Under the pieces are notes generated by a model that saw nothing but the letters and a program-made list of their open reading frames with translations, had not been told where the DNA came from and ran no database searches. Shown here piece by piece: positions 48,614 to 58,791 of a stretch of 64,000 nucleotides of DNA. The position numbers were made by a program, and so were the translations under genes. Positions within the stretch are counted from its first letter, which is position 1, and every line of letters starts with the position of its first letter. The DNA lies in assembly GCA_963763325.1 (NCBI GenBank), contig CAVXOL010000014.1:89441-153440 (forward strand). Reading direction: 5' to 3'. Origin of the DNA: JBBECJ01 sp963763325 (GTDB taxonomy: Bacteria; Chloroflexota; Chloroflexia; Thermomicrobiales; CFX8).

Positions 48614-49030
48614 ATGGCTGACCCAAACAACTTCAACACGCAACTTATCGAGGAGTACCGCGCCACGAATGGCAACGTCACCGGCGTCTTCGCCGGCCGG
48701 CCACTGATGCTGCTGACGACAACCGGCGAGAAGAGCGGCCAGCCACGAACCGCCCCGCTCGTCTACACGACCGACGGTGACGCCCTCGTCATCATCGCCT
48801 CGAAGGGTGGCGCGCCGACCAACCCCGACTGGTACCACAACCTGCGCGCCAACCCGCTCGTCACCGTCGAGCTCGGCGCGGAGCGGTTCGAGGCCCAGGC
48901 CCGCGTCGCCGAAGGCGAAGAGCGCCAGCGGCTCTACGACGCCCAGGCCGCCCTGATGCCGGCCTTCGCCGACTACCAGCGCAACACCGACCGCGAGATC
49001 CCGGTCGTCGTCCTCGAACGCCTCTCCTGA
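48614..49030 (+). CDS. F420-type nitroreductase/DDN-family protein
   Basis: A 138-residue split-barrel flavin/deazaflavin-binding protein. LMLLTTTGEKSGQPRTAPLV and VIIASKGGAPTNPDWYHNLR are the diagnostic segments for the DDN family (the deazaflavin-dependent nitroreductases), and VTVELG follows. These use coenzyme F420 in Actinobacteria and Chloroflexota. The start ATG at 48614 follows AAAGGGA. The substrate is not predictable. Confidence 0.85.
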   Translation: MADPNNFNTQLIEEYRATNGNVTGVFAGRPLMLLTTTGEKSGQPRTAPLVYTTDGDALVIIASKGGAPTNPDWYHNLRANPLVTVELGAERFEAQARVAEGEERQRLYDAQAALMPAFADYQRNTDREIPVVVLERLS

Positions 49031-49048
49031 CCGAACCACTGATCTGCC

Positions 49049-49110
49049 GCTGGCGGAGATCGACCGCGCACGCTTGTGAGCGTCCCCGCAGCGCGGTCGC
49101 GTCCGCCAGC
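49049..49110 (+). promoter_or_regulatory. Three-tier stacked hairpin in the leader of the homocysteine methyltransferase-like gene
   Basis: Nested stems stack on one axis: GCTGGCGGA (49049-49057) with 49102-49110, CGACCGCGC (49061-49069) with 49091-49099, and ACGCT (49070-49074) with 49079-49083. It starts 18 bases after the DDN-family stop and 90 bases before the next start. It has no T-run, so it may be a leader element, or a terminator for the upstream gene. Confidence 0.5.
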
Positions 49111-49199
49111 CTGATCACCTGACCGTCTCTTGGCAACCGCGCCATCGTGCCCCATCATGCATGCGACACCATCCGTAATCCGCAGCACAGGAGGCTGAC

Positions 49200-50120
49200 A
49201 TGGCACGGCAGGACATCCGCCAGCGACTGGCCGCCGGCGACGTGCTGATCCACGATGGCGCGACCGGCAGCGAGCTGCAACGGCGCGGCGTCTACGTCTC
49301 GAAAGGCGCCAAAGCCGGCAAGCTCGGTCCGTGGTCGGCGACCGCCAACATCGACGCTCCGGAGATCGTGCGCGCCGTCCACGAGAACTACCTCCGGATC
49401 GGCGTCGATATCATCACCAGCAACAACTTCTGGACGAGCCGGGCGCGCCTCGCGATGGCCGGCCTCGGTGACGAGTGGGAGCGCTACACCCGCGCCGCCG
49501 CTGAGATCGCGATCGGCGCTCGCGACGCGATCAACCCGAACGCGTGGGTCGCCGGCGGAATCGCCCCGCCCGTCGTCGGTGAGCTGAAGGACGAGTTCCT
49601 CGACCAGGTCCGCGTCCTGGCCAAGTCGGGTGTCGACCTGATCCTCGCCGAATATATCGGCACGATCGAGGACTGCGTCACGGCCGTCGATACCTGCGCG
49701 ACGGCCGGCCTGCCGGTCTTCCTCGGCGTCCGCCACGTCACCAGCGACGGCACGATGCAGTACGGCGAGTCATTCGACGACCTCGGCAAGGCGCTCGCCG
49801 GTCACCCGGTCGACGCCATCCTGCTGATGTGCAGCGATCCGTCCGCTACCTCCGCATCACTTCCGAAACTCCGCGCAGCCTATCCCGGCGCGATCGGCGC
49901 CTACTCGAACATCGGCTACCGGATCAACGAACATTTCGAGGAGGACGGCGCCACCCACTGGCACACGATCGACCAGGACACCTACCCGCCAGACGCCTAC
50001 GCCGAATTCGCCCGTGACTGGGTCAGCCTCGGCGCACAGATCGTCGGCGGCTGCTGCGCGACCGGCCCCGAACACATCCGCGCCGTCCACGACGCACTCC
50101 GCCCGGCGCCAGTCTCGTAG
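49200..50120 (+). CDS. Homocysteine S-methyltransferase-family protein
   Basis: A 306-residue TIM-barrel zinc enzyme. It begins LIHDGATGSELQRRG, has VRAVHENYLRIGVDIITSNN, VAGGIAPP and the C-terminal zinc ligand pair GGCCATGPEHIRAV, with the third Cys in a LLMCSDP segment. Members move methyl groups to homocysteine or other thiols from SMM, betaine or similar donors. A GGAGG site precedes the ATG. It may be cotranscribed with the small dehydrogenase subunit gene downstream. Confidence 0.88.
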   Translation: MARQDIRQRLAAGDVLIHDGATGSELQRRGVYVSKGAKAGKLGPWSATANIDAPEIVRAVHENYLRIGVDIITSNNFWTSRARLAMAGLGDEWERYTRAAAEIAIGARDAINPNAWVAGGIAPPVVGELKDEFLDQVRVLAKSGVDLILAEYIGTIEDCVTAVDTCATAGLPVFLGVRHVTSDGTMQYGESFDDLGKALAGHPVDAILLMCSDPSATSASLPKLRAAYPGAIGAYSNIGYRINEHFEEDGATHWHTIDQDTYPPDAYAEFARDWVSLGAQIVGGCCATGPEHIRAVHDALRPAPVS

Positions 50121-50203
50121 GGATACAACTGTCCATCCGGAGGAATCGCAACCGGCTATACTCCGCGCACGCCACAACACGCGACCGCAGACAGGACACG
50201 ACG

Positions 50204-50761
50204 ATGGCAACGCCTGAACCGGCCTGGACCCTGACCGCCGACGAACGCGCGACCCTCGCCGCCGCCATCGACGCACTCCTGCCGCCAACCGGCAGCTTCC
50301 CGGCGCCATCGGCGACCGGCCTGATTAACGACTTCATCCGACACCGCGTCCCAGCCACCGGCGCGACTGCCAGCAGCCTGCCCTACCCACTCATCGATAG
50401 CGACAGCCTGCGTGCTATCCTCGCGACATTGTCAACCCTCGCCGGCGACCTCGGAGAGATGACGGCCGCCCTGACCGCCTTCGAGCAGGAGCATCCATCC
50501 GAGTTCACCGCTCTCTGGCGGCTGGCCGTCTTCGGCTACTACTCCCGCCCGGAGACGATCGCCGCCATCCAGCACGACCTCGCCCCGGACTACCACGGCG
50601 CTCCACTCCCACTCGGCTACGCCCACGCGATCGCACCCTGGGACGCCACCAACCCGCACGAGATGCCAACGAATCCACGCGGACACTACATCCGAACTGA
50701 AGATGTCCGCCGCGTAGACCTGGCCGGGATCATCAGGGATGAAAGCGAGACATCACGCTGA
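50204..50761 (+). CDS. Gluconate 2-dehydrogenase subunit 3-like protein
   Basis: A 185-residue helical protein. WTLTADERATLAAAIDALLP starts the small-subunit pattern, and the order small subunit then GMC oxidoreductase is the usual arrangement for membrane gluconate/alcohol dehydrogenase complexes. No Tat signal is visible, so location is uncertain. A palindromic element lies between this gene and the large subunit gene. Confidence 0.65.
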   Translation: MATPEPAWTLTADERATLAAAIDALLPPTGSFPAPSATGLINDFIRHRVPATGATASSLPYPLIDSDSLRAILATLSTLAGDLGEMTAALTAFEQEHPSEFTALWRLAVFGYYSRPETIAAIQHDLAPDYHGAPLPLGYAHAIAPWDATNPHEMPTNPRGHYIRTEDVRRVDLAGIIRDESETSR

Positions 50762-50782
50762 TGGGCAAGTGGCGAAAGAGGA

Positions 50783-50949
50783 ACCGCACATCTTGCCCTG
50801 TCATCCTGAGCCGCAGCGAAGGATCGCCGGCCTGGACGAGACCGTGGTGAAAGAGGACCTGTGCGCTCAAGCGCCGACAGACGGGCTCCGGCCGTCTACA
50901 CTAGGCGATCCTTCGCTGCGGCTCAGGATGACAGGGCAAGATGCGCGGT
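50783..50949. repeat. 167-bp palindromic MITE-like element
   Basis: The arms 50783-50828 and 50904-50949 match over 46 bases with one mismatch; the inner 37 are perfect. The arm contains CATCCTGAGCCGCAGCGAAG, a sequence type I recall as a dispersed repeat in several bacterial genomes. It contains no gene and splits the dehydrogenase gene pair. Confidence 0.8.
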
Positions 50950-50999
50950 ATCCTCTTGAACGCATCGCAACGCTGTCGGCAGTGCGAAGGAGTCGCCGA

Positions 51000-52601
51000 G
51001 TGAGCCGCCCACTCCCAACCGACGTCCTCGTCATCGGCTCCGGGATGTCCGGCGCCGCCATCAGCCAAGCGGCTCAGCGAGCGTGGCGTCCGCGTCGTCT
51101 GCCTGGAGCAGGGGCCGTGGGTCCTGCCGGCCGAGCACCCGCACTACTCCAACGAGTGGGAGTTCGAGCTGATGCGCGACTGGGCGCGCAATCCCGAACG
51201 TCCGCCAGGCCGCGACCGACTACCCCGTCACCGTCGCGGCGACACCGTCGCGCCGATGCTGATGAACACGGTCGGCGGCAGCACGACCCACTACAACGCC
51301 CACTGGCCGCGCATGCGCCCATCCGACTTCCGCAAGGGAACCGAGCACGGCCTGGAAGGCTCGGCCGACTGGCCGATCAGCTACGAAGACCTCGCGCCCT
51401 ACTACGACCTGAACGACGCCGAGCTCGGCATCTCCGGCATCAGCGGCGACCCGGCCATGCCGCCGAAAGCCCCGCGCAGACACCGACCGCTGCCGTTCGG
51501 CCCCCACGGCCGGAAGATCGCTGCCGGCGTTCGAGCAGCTCGGCTGGCACTGGTGGCCGGCCGACAGCGCCATCATCTCCGAGGACTACGACGGCCGCGT
51601 CGCCTGTAACCAGTGCGGGAGCTGCCGCAACGGCTGCCCGCGCGGCTCGCTCGGCGATGACCAGCCGCACCTACTGGCCGAAGGCGCTTCAGCAACGGCG
51701 TCGAGTTGCGCTCCCTCTGCGCGCGTCGAGCAGGTCACAACCGACGAGCAGGGCCGCGCCAACGGCGCGATCTACATCGACCTCCGCACCGGCGAGCGCC
51801 ACCACCAGCCGCGCCAACATCGTCGTCCTGGCTGCCAGCGGCTTCGGATCACGCCGCGTCTTCTGCTGCTCTCGGCAACCAATCAGCACCCGAATGGCCT
51901 CGCCAACTCCTCCGGCCTCGTCGGCCGCTACCTGATGCACCACGCCTATGCCGAACAGACCGATCGTCTGGGACGAGCCGGTCGACGGCTTCATGGGCGC
52001 CTACGGCGCGCCGATCTTCTCGCCAGGAGTTCGCCGAAACCGACGTCTCACGCGGCTGCGTCAACGGCTTCACCTTCCAGATCGGCCGCGGCCTGACCGC
52101 CTCGCCCGCCGCGCCTGACCCTGCCATGGGGCGCCGGCCACCGCGCCGCCTTCGCGAAGCTCTTCAACCACGAGATCTGGTTCTCAGTCCAGGCCGAGGA
52201 CCTGCCGGTCTACGACAACCACATCCGCCTCGACACCGAGCATCCCGACTCGTCCGGCCTGCCCGGCATCACGCTCATCTGGAACCTGCACGACAACGAC
52301 CGCACCCTCGTCAACTTCGGCGTCGAACGCGCCCGCGACCTCGCCGATCGCCTCCGGCGCCGCCGAATTCCTCACGACCGGCCCGGCCATCCCCAACCCC
52401 GCCTGGCACCTGCTCGGTACCTGCCGGATGGGCGACGACCCCGCCACCAGCGTCACCGACGCCAACCACCAGGCCTGGGATGTCCCCAACCTCTACATCT
52501 GCGACGGCTCCTCCTTCGTCACCGGCGGCGCCGTCAACCCGACCAGCACGATCGGCGCGCTCGCCCTCCGCTGCGCCGACCGCATCCTGGCCCGGGCATA
52601 G
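51000..52601 (+). pseudogene. GMC-family oxidoreductase, multiple frameshifts
   Basis: An FAD enzyme of about 530 residues that oxidises alcohols or sugars. It starts at GTG 51000 with DVLVIGSGMSGAA (FAD GxGxxG). Further family blocks lie in several frames: NTVGGSTTHYNAHWPRM, GSADWPISYEDLAPYYD, CNQCGSCRNGCPRGS (a cysteine motif seen in the gluconate/alcohol dehydrogenase large subunits), ANIVVLAASGFGSRR, and the C-terminal CRMGDDPATSVTDANHQ and VTGGAVNPTSTIGALALR with the catalytic His region. At least six one-base shifts occur. All blocks are in order, so errors or recent decay are both possible. Confidence 0.8.
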
Positions 52602-52681
52602 CGATATGCTACGATCAGATCCGGAACCGCGAGACAGATCCGTGCGTCCAACGAACCACCGGTTCCGTGAAAGGCACACTG

Positions 52682-52861
52682 ATGGCAACCACAAAGCGCG
52701 AACCGATCGAAGGAGTCCAGTTCATCAGCGCTGCCGAGGCACGCGAGATCTTCGACTACCAGGCCCGAAGGCTGATGGGAATGAGCGGCGAAGAGTTCCT
52801 GCGTCGCTGGGACGAAGGTGAGTTCCGTGATCTGTTCGATAAGCCGGACATGAAAATTTGA
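52682..52861 (+). CDS. Small conserved hypothetical protein, possible antitoxin
   Basis: A 59-residue protein. The core SAAEAREIFDYQARRLMGMS followed by GEEFLRRWDEGEFRDLFDKP is repeated in related small proteins that precede another hypothetical gene. That arrangement is seen here with the gene at 53161. It may be a type II antitoxin, but no activity is shown. Confidence 0.5.
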   Translation: MATTKREPIEGVQFISAAEAREIFDYQARRLMGMSGEEFLRRWDEGEFRDLFDKPDMKI

Positions 52862-53160
52862 CGAGCCTCGTGATGATGATGGCGCCTTGGTCGGGCGAGG
52901 ACTGAGGAGGCGGTCGATGCATTCCTCGACCGGCTTCGCCGAACGGCTGCATGCATCACACGATCAGCCAGTTCTCATCACTCGCACGGCGAGATCCGTG
53001 CCAGCCGTCGGCGAGGCCAGATTCGTGCCTCGAGCCGAGGCCAGTGCGCCTGCGAGCGGACAGTCACGCAAGCGAATCGTATTCTGTTCAGATCACGTAT
53101 CATCGTCGTCATCATCAGACAGGCCGACTCGATCGATCGACATAACATCACGTCAGGATC

Positions 53161-53469
53161 GTGTCCTACAGCATACGAATGCTCGATCGCGAGGATCGTG
53201 AGATTCTCGCCTTCCACTGGCACCCGATCGGCCTCAGCGATGTCACCGACCCGCACATCCATCTCTCCAGCAAGCTGAATCCGATCGACATGGGACGAGA
53301 TCAGGACCCGCTGCCACTCGCCGGCATGCACATCCCGACCGGCTTCGTCACGCTCGAAGATGTTGTCCGGCTCCTCATCACCGAGTTCGGCATCACACCG
53401 CGTCGAGACGACTGGGATGCGCTCCTGCGTGACAACCGGACGATTGCGCTGACCGAGCAATCAGGCTAG
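53161..53469 (+). CDS. Conserved hypothetical protein, likely partner of upstream small protein
   Basis: A 102-residue protein. YSIRMLDREDREILAFHWHP and VTDPHIHL are recognisable, with histidines that could bind metal, and ITPRRDDWDALLRDN at the C-terminus. Related proteins often follow a small gene like that at 52682. The 300 bases between the two may contain the true N-terminus in another frame. The stop overlaps the convergent Lrp gene by four bases. Confidence 0.5.
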   Translation: MSYSIRMLDREDREILAFHWHPIGLSDVTDPHIHLSSKLNPIDMGRDQDPLPLAGMHIPTGFVTLEDVVRLLITEFGITPRRDDWDALLRDNRTIALTEQSG

Positions 53470-53960
53470 CGCGCGGCTAGTCCTCCGGCAGCAACGCCTC
53501 TTCGATGAGTTTCGATCGGCACGCGCCAGTCGCGCAGGATCTTGAGGGTCGAGGTCGAGACGAACGCCTCGGTGTCCTTGACACCAGGCAGCAGCGCCAC
53601 GCGATTGACGATAAAATCGTGGACCTCGTTGACCGACCGGAACGCAACCGCAATAAAGATGTCATACCGCCCAAGCGTTACCAGCAACATCGTGATCTCC
53701 GGGAACGAGCGCAACGTCTCCGCAACCATGTCGATCTGCGTGAGCTCAACCTTGATCCCGATCAGGATGACGACGTCGAAGCCAAGCTCACGAATGTTCG
53801 GGATCACGGCTGGCGTGATCACACCGGACGCGAACAGCCCTTCAACCCGCCGCCGCGTCGTTGACTCATTCATCTCCGACAGACGGGCGATTTCGGCGTA
53901 CGACGCGCGTGGATGCTCCTGCAGAATCCGGATCAGCTTCAGATCAATTGAATCAACCAC
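53466..53960 (-). CDS. Lrp/AsnC-family transcriptional regulator
   Basis: A 164-residue regulator. It begins VDSIDLKLIRILQEHPRASY followed by AEIARLSEMNESTTRRRVEG, the Lrp helix-turn-helix. The C-terminal RAM domain follows (FPEITMLLVTLGRYDIFIAV, VLPG-like LLPGVKDTEAFV). The last 15 codons are probably shifted; the other frame ends KLIEEALLPED. Lrp proteins bind amino acids and form octamers. It is divergent from the TPP enzyme gene and may control it. Confidence 0.85.
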   Translation of the reverse strand: MVDSIDLKLIRILQEHPRASYAEIARLSEMNESTTRRRVEGLFASGVITPAVIPNIRELGFDVVILIGIKVELTQIDMVAETLRSFPEITMLLVTLGRYDIFIAVAFRSVNEVHDFIVNRVALLPGVKDTEAFVSTSTLKILRDWRVPIETHRRGVAAGGLAAR

Positions 53961-54232
53961 GCTCGTGTCGCCTTCCTGCTTCCATCGCTGATTCCGTCAG
54001 TGGTAAGGGCACGACCTAACGGAATCATGCCAGCAACCGGTTTACATCGCAGAATTCCAACGATACGATACGCCCGCAATCAGGTGAAGGGGACAAGCAG
54101 AACCAAATACGCACCAGACACGCCGTCCCACCGTCCGTTACCCGACAGGTCGCAGCAACCGAGACGAACGCACGTTGTCATAACGCGACCAGAAGCCCAG
54201 ACTCGCGGATCGGCACAACCAGGGAAGGGGAG

Positions 54233-56003
54233 ATGACTGTGGCAACCGAGGCAACCACATCGACCAGCACCCAGCTCATGTTCAGCGAGGACGTGCCTGT
54301 TCCTGAAGGGATCTGCCGTGTGCTGGAAGAGGCCGGCATCGAGTACGTCTTCGGCCTGCCCGGCGGCAACACCGTCCGCATCTACAACGCGCTCCACGAC
54401 CACCGCGACACGATCCGCGCCGTCATCTGCCGCGAGGAAGGCATCGGCGCGATCATGGCCGAGGTCTATGGCCGCCTGACCGGCCGCCCCGGCGTCGTCA
54501 TGGGACAGGGCGCCTTCGTCCTGCAAGGCTCACTCGGCGCGATGGAGGCCCACCTCGGCAGCTCGCCGATGCTGATGCTGACCGAGATCACCGACGCCGC
54601 GCCCTTCACCCATCAGGCGCCGACCCAGTCCGGCTCCGGCGAGTACGGCGCATGGGACGCCAAGGCCAGCTTCGGTGGCTTCAGCAAGCGCGTCATGCAG
54701 CCGCTCAACGGCCCCGCCGCCGTCCAGAGCACCCAGCTCGCCATCAAGCACGCCACAACCGGCGACCCCGGCCCCGTCACCGTCCTCTACTACGGCAACG
54801 CGCTCAATGAAACCGTCGGCCCCCGTTCGGTCCCGCGCATCTACCCAACCCAGGCCTATCTCCCGACCCCGCCGCCACCCGCCGACCCGGCCACGATCGA
54901 GCGCGCCGCCCGGATCCTGACCAGCGCCCAGCGGCCGGTCATCATCTCCGGCAACGGCGTCCGCGTCGCCCGTGCCTTCGAGGAGCTGGAGGCCGTCGCC
55001 GACAGCGCTCGGCGCGCCGGTCGCGACGACGGCTGAGGGCAAAGGCACCTTCATCGAGACCGACGACCTCGCGCTCGGCGTGATGGGCAACTTCGGCACG
55101 CCCGGCGCAAACGCGACCGTCGCCGAGGCCGATGTCCTGCTCGTCGTCGGCTCACGCCTCTCACCGAGCGACACCGCCAACGCCCACCCCGACCTGATCA
55201 ACCCGCTCCGCCAGACGATCATCCAGATCGATATCGAGCCGCTGCACGCCTCGTGGACCTTCCCGGTCGACACCGTCATCATCGGCGACGCCCGCCAGGC
55301 ACTCGGTTCCCTCAACGACGCGATCGCCGCCGCCGGTGGCGTCGCGCAAAGCACACTCGACTCCCGCCGCGAGGCCGTCCTGGCCGGCCGCAAGCAGCAC
55401 GGCTACTTCGACGCGCCGGAGCTCTACTCCGATGTCTCACCGATCCTGCCGCAGCGCGTCATCAAGTCGCTGGCGACCGTCATCGGCGAGGACTCGTTCG
55501 TGACCGCCGACGCCGGCGAGAACCGCATCTTCATGACCCACTTCTACCAGACCAAATCGCGCCACGGCTTCCTGCAGGGCAACGCCGTCGCCGGCATGGG
55601 CTACGCGATCCCGGCCGCCCTGGCCGCCAAGCTCGTCTACCCCGAGCGCCAGGTCGTCGCCGTCTGCTCCGACGGCGGCTACGGCATGTCGATGAACGCG
55701 ATGCTGACCTCGTATGAGGAGAAGATCCCGGTCGTCGCCGTCATCCTCAACAACAACGCCCTCGGCTGGGTCAAGCACGGGATGGGCCCGCGCGCCGTCG
55801 CCTCCGACTTCGCCGACTTCGACTTCGCCGCGATCGCCCGCTCCTTCGGCTGCGGCGGCATCCGCGTCGACGACCCCACCAGGCTCGACGCCGCCCTCGC
55901 CGAAGCCCTCGACAGCGGCGTCCCGTTCGTCGTCGACGTCCGCACCTCGCTCGACGAAGACTTCAACCGCGTCACCGCCCCACTGGCGAAGGCAACGTAC
56001 TGA
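54233..56003 (+). pseudogene. Thiamine diphosphate-dependent enzyme (acetolactate synthase-like), one frameshift
   Basis: About 590 residues in three domains. The N-terminal PYR domain has GLPGGNTVRIYNALHDH and the catalytic Glu in REEGIGAIMAEVYGRLTGRP. The central domain has VIISGNGVRV and LLVVGSRLSPSDT. The C-terminal PP domain has ADAGENRIFMTHFY, GNAVAGMGYAIPAALAAKLV, VCSDGGYGMSMNAMLTSYEE (TPP binding, with SDGG in place of GDG) and LNNNALGW. A one-base change near 55005 is probably an error. Substrate could be pyruvate, oxalyl-CoA, sulfoacetaldehyde or glyoxylate. It is divergent from an Lrp regulator, which fits amino-acid-linked control. Confidence 0.85.
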
Positions 56004-56033
56004 GATGGCTCCTGTGAACCACCGCCGTTGCGT

Positions 56034-56086
56034 CGTCTCAAAACTCAGCGCTGATTCGAGGCAGTGAACCACTGATTGTGAGACGC
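56034..56086. repeat. Left copy of GTCTCA...TGTGAGACGC repeat
   Basis: CGTCTCAAAACTC, then CACTGATTGTGAGACGC, resembles the sequence at 59749-59787 (CGTCTCAGAACTC, then CACTGCTTGTGAGACGC). The two flank the cupin/hydrolase-GT/TetR module. An extra TGAGACG follows at 56092-56098. Confidence 0.55.
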
Positions 56087-56148
56087 GATTCTGAGACGAA
56101 CTTATCGGCTCCTCCAAGCTGGAGTAGTCAACAGTACCAATGACCGAG

Positions 56149-56542
56149 TTAGCCCTGGGTCATGGCGATCATGTGGTTGATGACGGATGTGCTCGTGCTG
56201 GGGGCTGAACATGATGATCTCCGCGTCGGCGTCGACCTGCACATTATGCCCGGGTGGCCAATAGAACAGGTCATTGGTGTTGACCGTCTCCCGCGCACCG
56301 TTCGCATTGGTCGTGGTAATCTGGCCGCTCAGGACGAATCCCCAATGGGGGCACTGGCACAGGTTGCCTTCCAGTCCCTGGAAGAGCGGCGTGGTATCGA
56401 CGCCTGCGGAGAGGGTGAAGTACTCAGCGCCAATCATGCCGACGCCGTTCATCTCTCCGAAATCCGTGCGTTGACGGAGCACGGCGCCGGGGATCGCCAT
56501 CTTGACGTCTATGTCGTCCTTGGGCACTCGCATGCTCGACAC
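56149..56542 (-). pseudogene. Cupin-like protein, C-terminus frameshifted
   Basis: A small beta-barrel protein of about 130 residues with CPHWGFVLSGQITTTNANGA and YWPPGHNVQVDADAEIIMFS, the two cupin motifs. The open frame runs on to 56102, but a change near 56185 returns the expected frame and a TAA at 56149 (TSVINHMIAMTQG). It may be a regulator or metal enzyme. It lies downstream of the hydrolase-glycosyltransferase gene on the same strand. Confidence 0.65.
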
Positions 56543-56672
56543 TCCTTGCTCACACGCTATGCATTGCTGAAGGCTTCGGCAACGCGGATGCAGGCATCAT
56601 GCGGGGGCGAGTGGCATGCAGGCATCAACCCCTCCTTTCCGGATACGCTGTCGTCTTGACGAGGCACGTGGA

Positions 56673-58779
56673 TCAGAGCAGCGTCGCGATCCTCTCGGCG
56701 GCTCGTCTGGCGCCGCCGGCCTCGACCGGTCGGTAGTGGCGCGGGTTGCACACTAACGTCACGAGCCGGTCCGCGATGCAGGCGGGGTAGCGTCGAAGGG
56801 TACTCACGTGCCCAGGACGGGACGCCGTAGCGCTCCAGTCGGTGGGCGACGTGCCGGTTCTGCTCAAAGTGGTTGTTCAATGGGAAGTACAGGAATGGCG
56901 TGTCGGTGGCTACCAGTTCCATCGTCGTTGAGAGGCCACCCTGGACGAGTGCAACGTCGGCCGCCGCCAACATCTCGTAGAGGTTCTGGACGTAACCCAG
57001 GTACTCGACACCGGGAACAGCCGGCATGCTAGCCGGGTCGATTCGTGGACCGCACACGGCGATCAGGCGCAGGCCTGGCAGCAGCTCGCGGGCTGCCGGG
57101 AATGACTCGACGATCCGCCGCAGCAAGCTTCTACCGACTCCTGTGCCTCCGACCGCTGCTACTGCAACACGCTCGTCTGGCCCGAAGCCGAAACGCTGAC
57201 GCAGCGTTGTTCGATCTCCGAGGCTCTCGGGATCGAAGTCCTGCACGTAGCCGGTGAACTCGAAGTGCTCACTGACCCAGTCACGGATCGACGGAAGATC
57301 AGGCCCGAAGTGATCGAGAACGATATCGTCGGCGGTGCCGATGAAGAGCGATAGGTCGCGGACACGAGGAAAGCGCGCCACCTGCTCGATCATCTCAGCG
57401 TTGTAGTCAGCGGTGAGGAAGGCTTCGCGATCCTCCGGCCCGCCAACCATCGGGAGATAGCCGACGAAGTCGGTCAGCCAGGCGAACGGCGCCGTCTTGA
57501 GCTCCGGGTTCTCGTGCAGGTAGTAATCAACTTCCCACGCCTCGTCGCCGATCCACAGGTCATAGTTGCCTTCGGATGCTGCGTCGAGGAAGACGTGGAA
57601 GTTATTGAGCAGAATCTCATCCATGGTACGGAGCGCCTGGAACACGTTCAGCTCGTGCTCGTCGCCCGACTCGGTTTCCATGTGCAGCGATTCGGCGACG
57701 AGCCGGTCGCTGAGCGGGTGGATGCGCTCGCCATTCGCCGCGAGGACGAGTGTCACCGGATGCTGGGCCAGCCAGTCGATCTCGAGGTTCGGGATCAGTG
57801 CTCGTAGCTCCCTGGCGATCGCGACATCGCGCTGGGCGTGTCCGAGCCCGATCGGGCTGCTGACGAACAGGGCACGCTTCGTCGCTCGCGCCATGGCACG
57901 CCGCCAGTGGCGTACCGGCGGGGGCTCTCTGCCGATGAATTCGTGAAAGGTGAGGTTCGTCTTGACCGGGTCGCGGGCTCCTGGCCCGTGGCCGCCGCCG
58001 TCGATCGCGACCAGTGTGGAGTGGCCGATCGCCTGATGCAGGTTTTCCCCCATTTGGAATGGTGCGGGCACGTCGTCAGTGCCGTGCACGATGAGGGTTG
58101 GACAGGTGACCGCCGCTGCACTCGTGGCCATGCGCGTCGGGTTATGCTCGAGGACCGATGTGGTCAGGATGTCGGGGGTCATGCTTTCCGTGTAACTGAT
58201 GAAGTCTTCGATCTGCTTGGTCGAGTGCGGCTCGTTGAAGACCCCGTGCATGAACCATTCGATGAAATCGGGCAGGTTCTCACGCCAGTGGACGGCGTTG
58301 AACTTGTTCTCGCCTTCGCGATCTGGTGGTTCGGCCAGGAAACTCGTCCGGTCGGGTGGCGTGTCGTCCAAGCGCGTCGATGGCGTAACCAGAATGAGGT
58401 GTGACACTCGTTCAGGATGGTCGGCCGTGAAGTAGGTGCCCCAGTACCCGCCGGCCGACGTGCAGACGACGACGGCTTGCTCGATCTTGAGCGCATCGAA
58501 GACGGCCAGTGTATCGCCAACATAGTGCTCGATCGTGTAGCCGTTCGCTGGCCGATCCGACTTGCCATTGCCGCGACCGTCGAAGCTCACGACCCGAAAG
58601 CCGCGGCTGGCGAAGTAGGGTATCTGCATTTTCCAGTTGCGGCTGTGGACCAGGGCCCAGGTCGGTAGGAAGACCATGGTGCGGGGCGCGTTCTCCGTGC
58701 CGAACACCTCATAGGCCACCCGTACACCGTCCATGGGGTTCGTCGCGTATCCGCTCGCGATTGGATCGACTGCGCGCAT
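56673..58779 (-). pseudogene. Alpha/beta hydrolase fused to a GT-B glycosyltransferase, one frameshift
   Basis: About 700 residues in two domains. Residues 1-285 form an alpha/beta hydrolase (VAYEVFGTEN, VVSFDGRGNGKSDRP, nucleophile Ser108 in VVVCTSAGGYWG, Asp near 235 in VHGTDDVPAP, His264 in DGGGHGPGA). The usual Gly before Thr-Ser is Cys here. From about residue 300 a UDP-glycosyltransferase/MurG-like GT-B domain follows (ALFVSSPIGLGHAQRDVAIA, VAAVGGTGVGRSLL, VALVQGGLSTTMELVATDTP with the donor-binding Gly-Gly). Near 56800 a shift leads to a stop at 56557; the other frame continues RYPACIADRLVTLVCNPRHY to 56673. The two catalytic functions in one chain suggest a natural-product or lipid glycoside pathway. 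It follows the TetR gene by 12 bases. Confidence 0.75.
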
Positions 58780-58791
58780 GGTGGATATCTC

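Noticed and set aside
49100..49190. SAM-type riboswitch before the homocysteine methyltransferase-like gene, suggested by a GGCAACC-like string
   Set aside because: The surrounding pairing does not fit the SAM-I or SAM-IV pattern. Only the nested hairpin is supported.
54233..56003. Assignment of the TPP enzyme as the biosynthetic acetolactate synthase
   Set aside because: No regulatory subunit or branched-chain genes are adjacent, and the TPP motif differs (SDGG). Only the family is supported.
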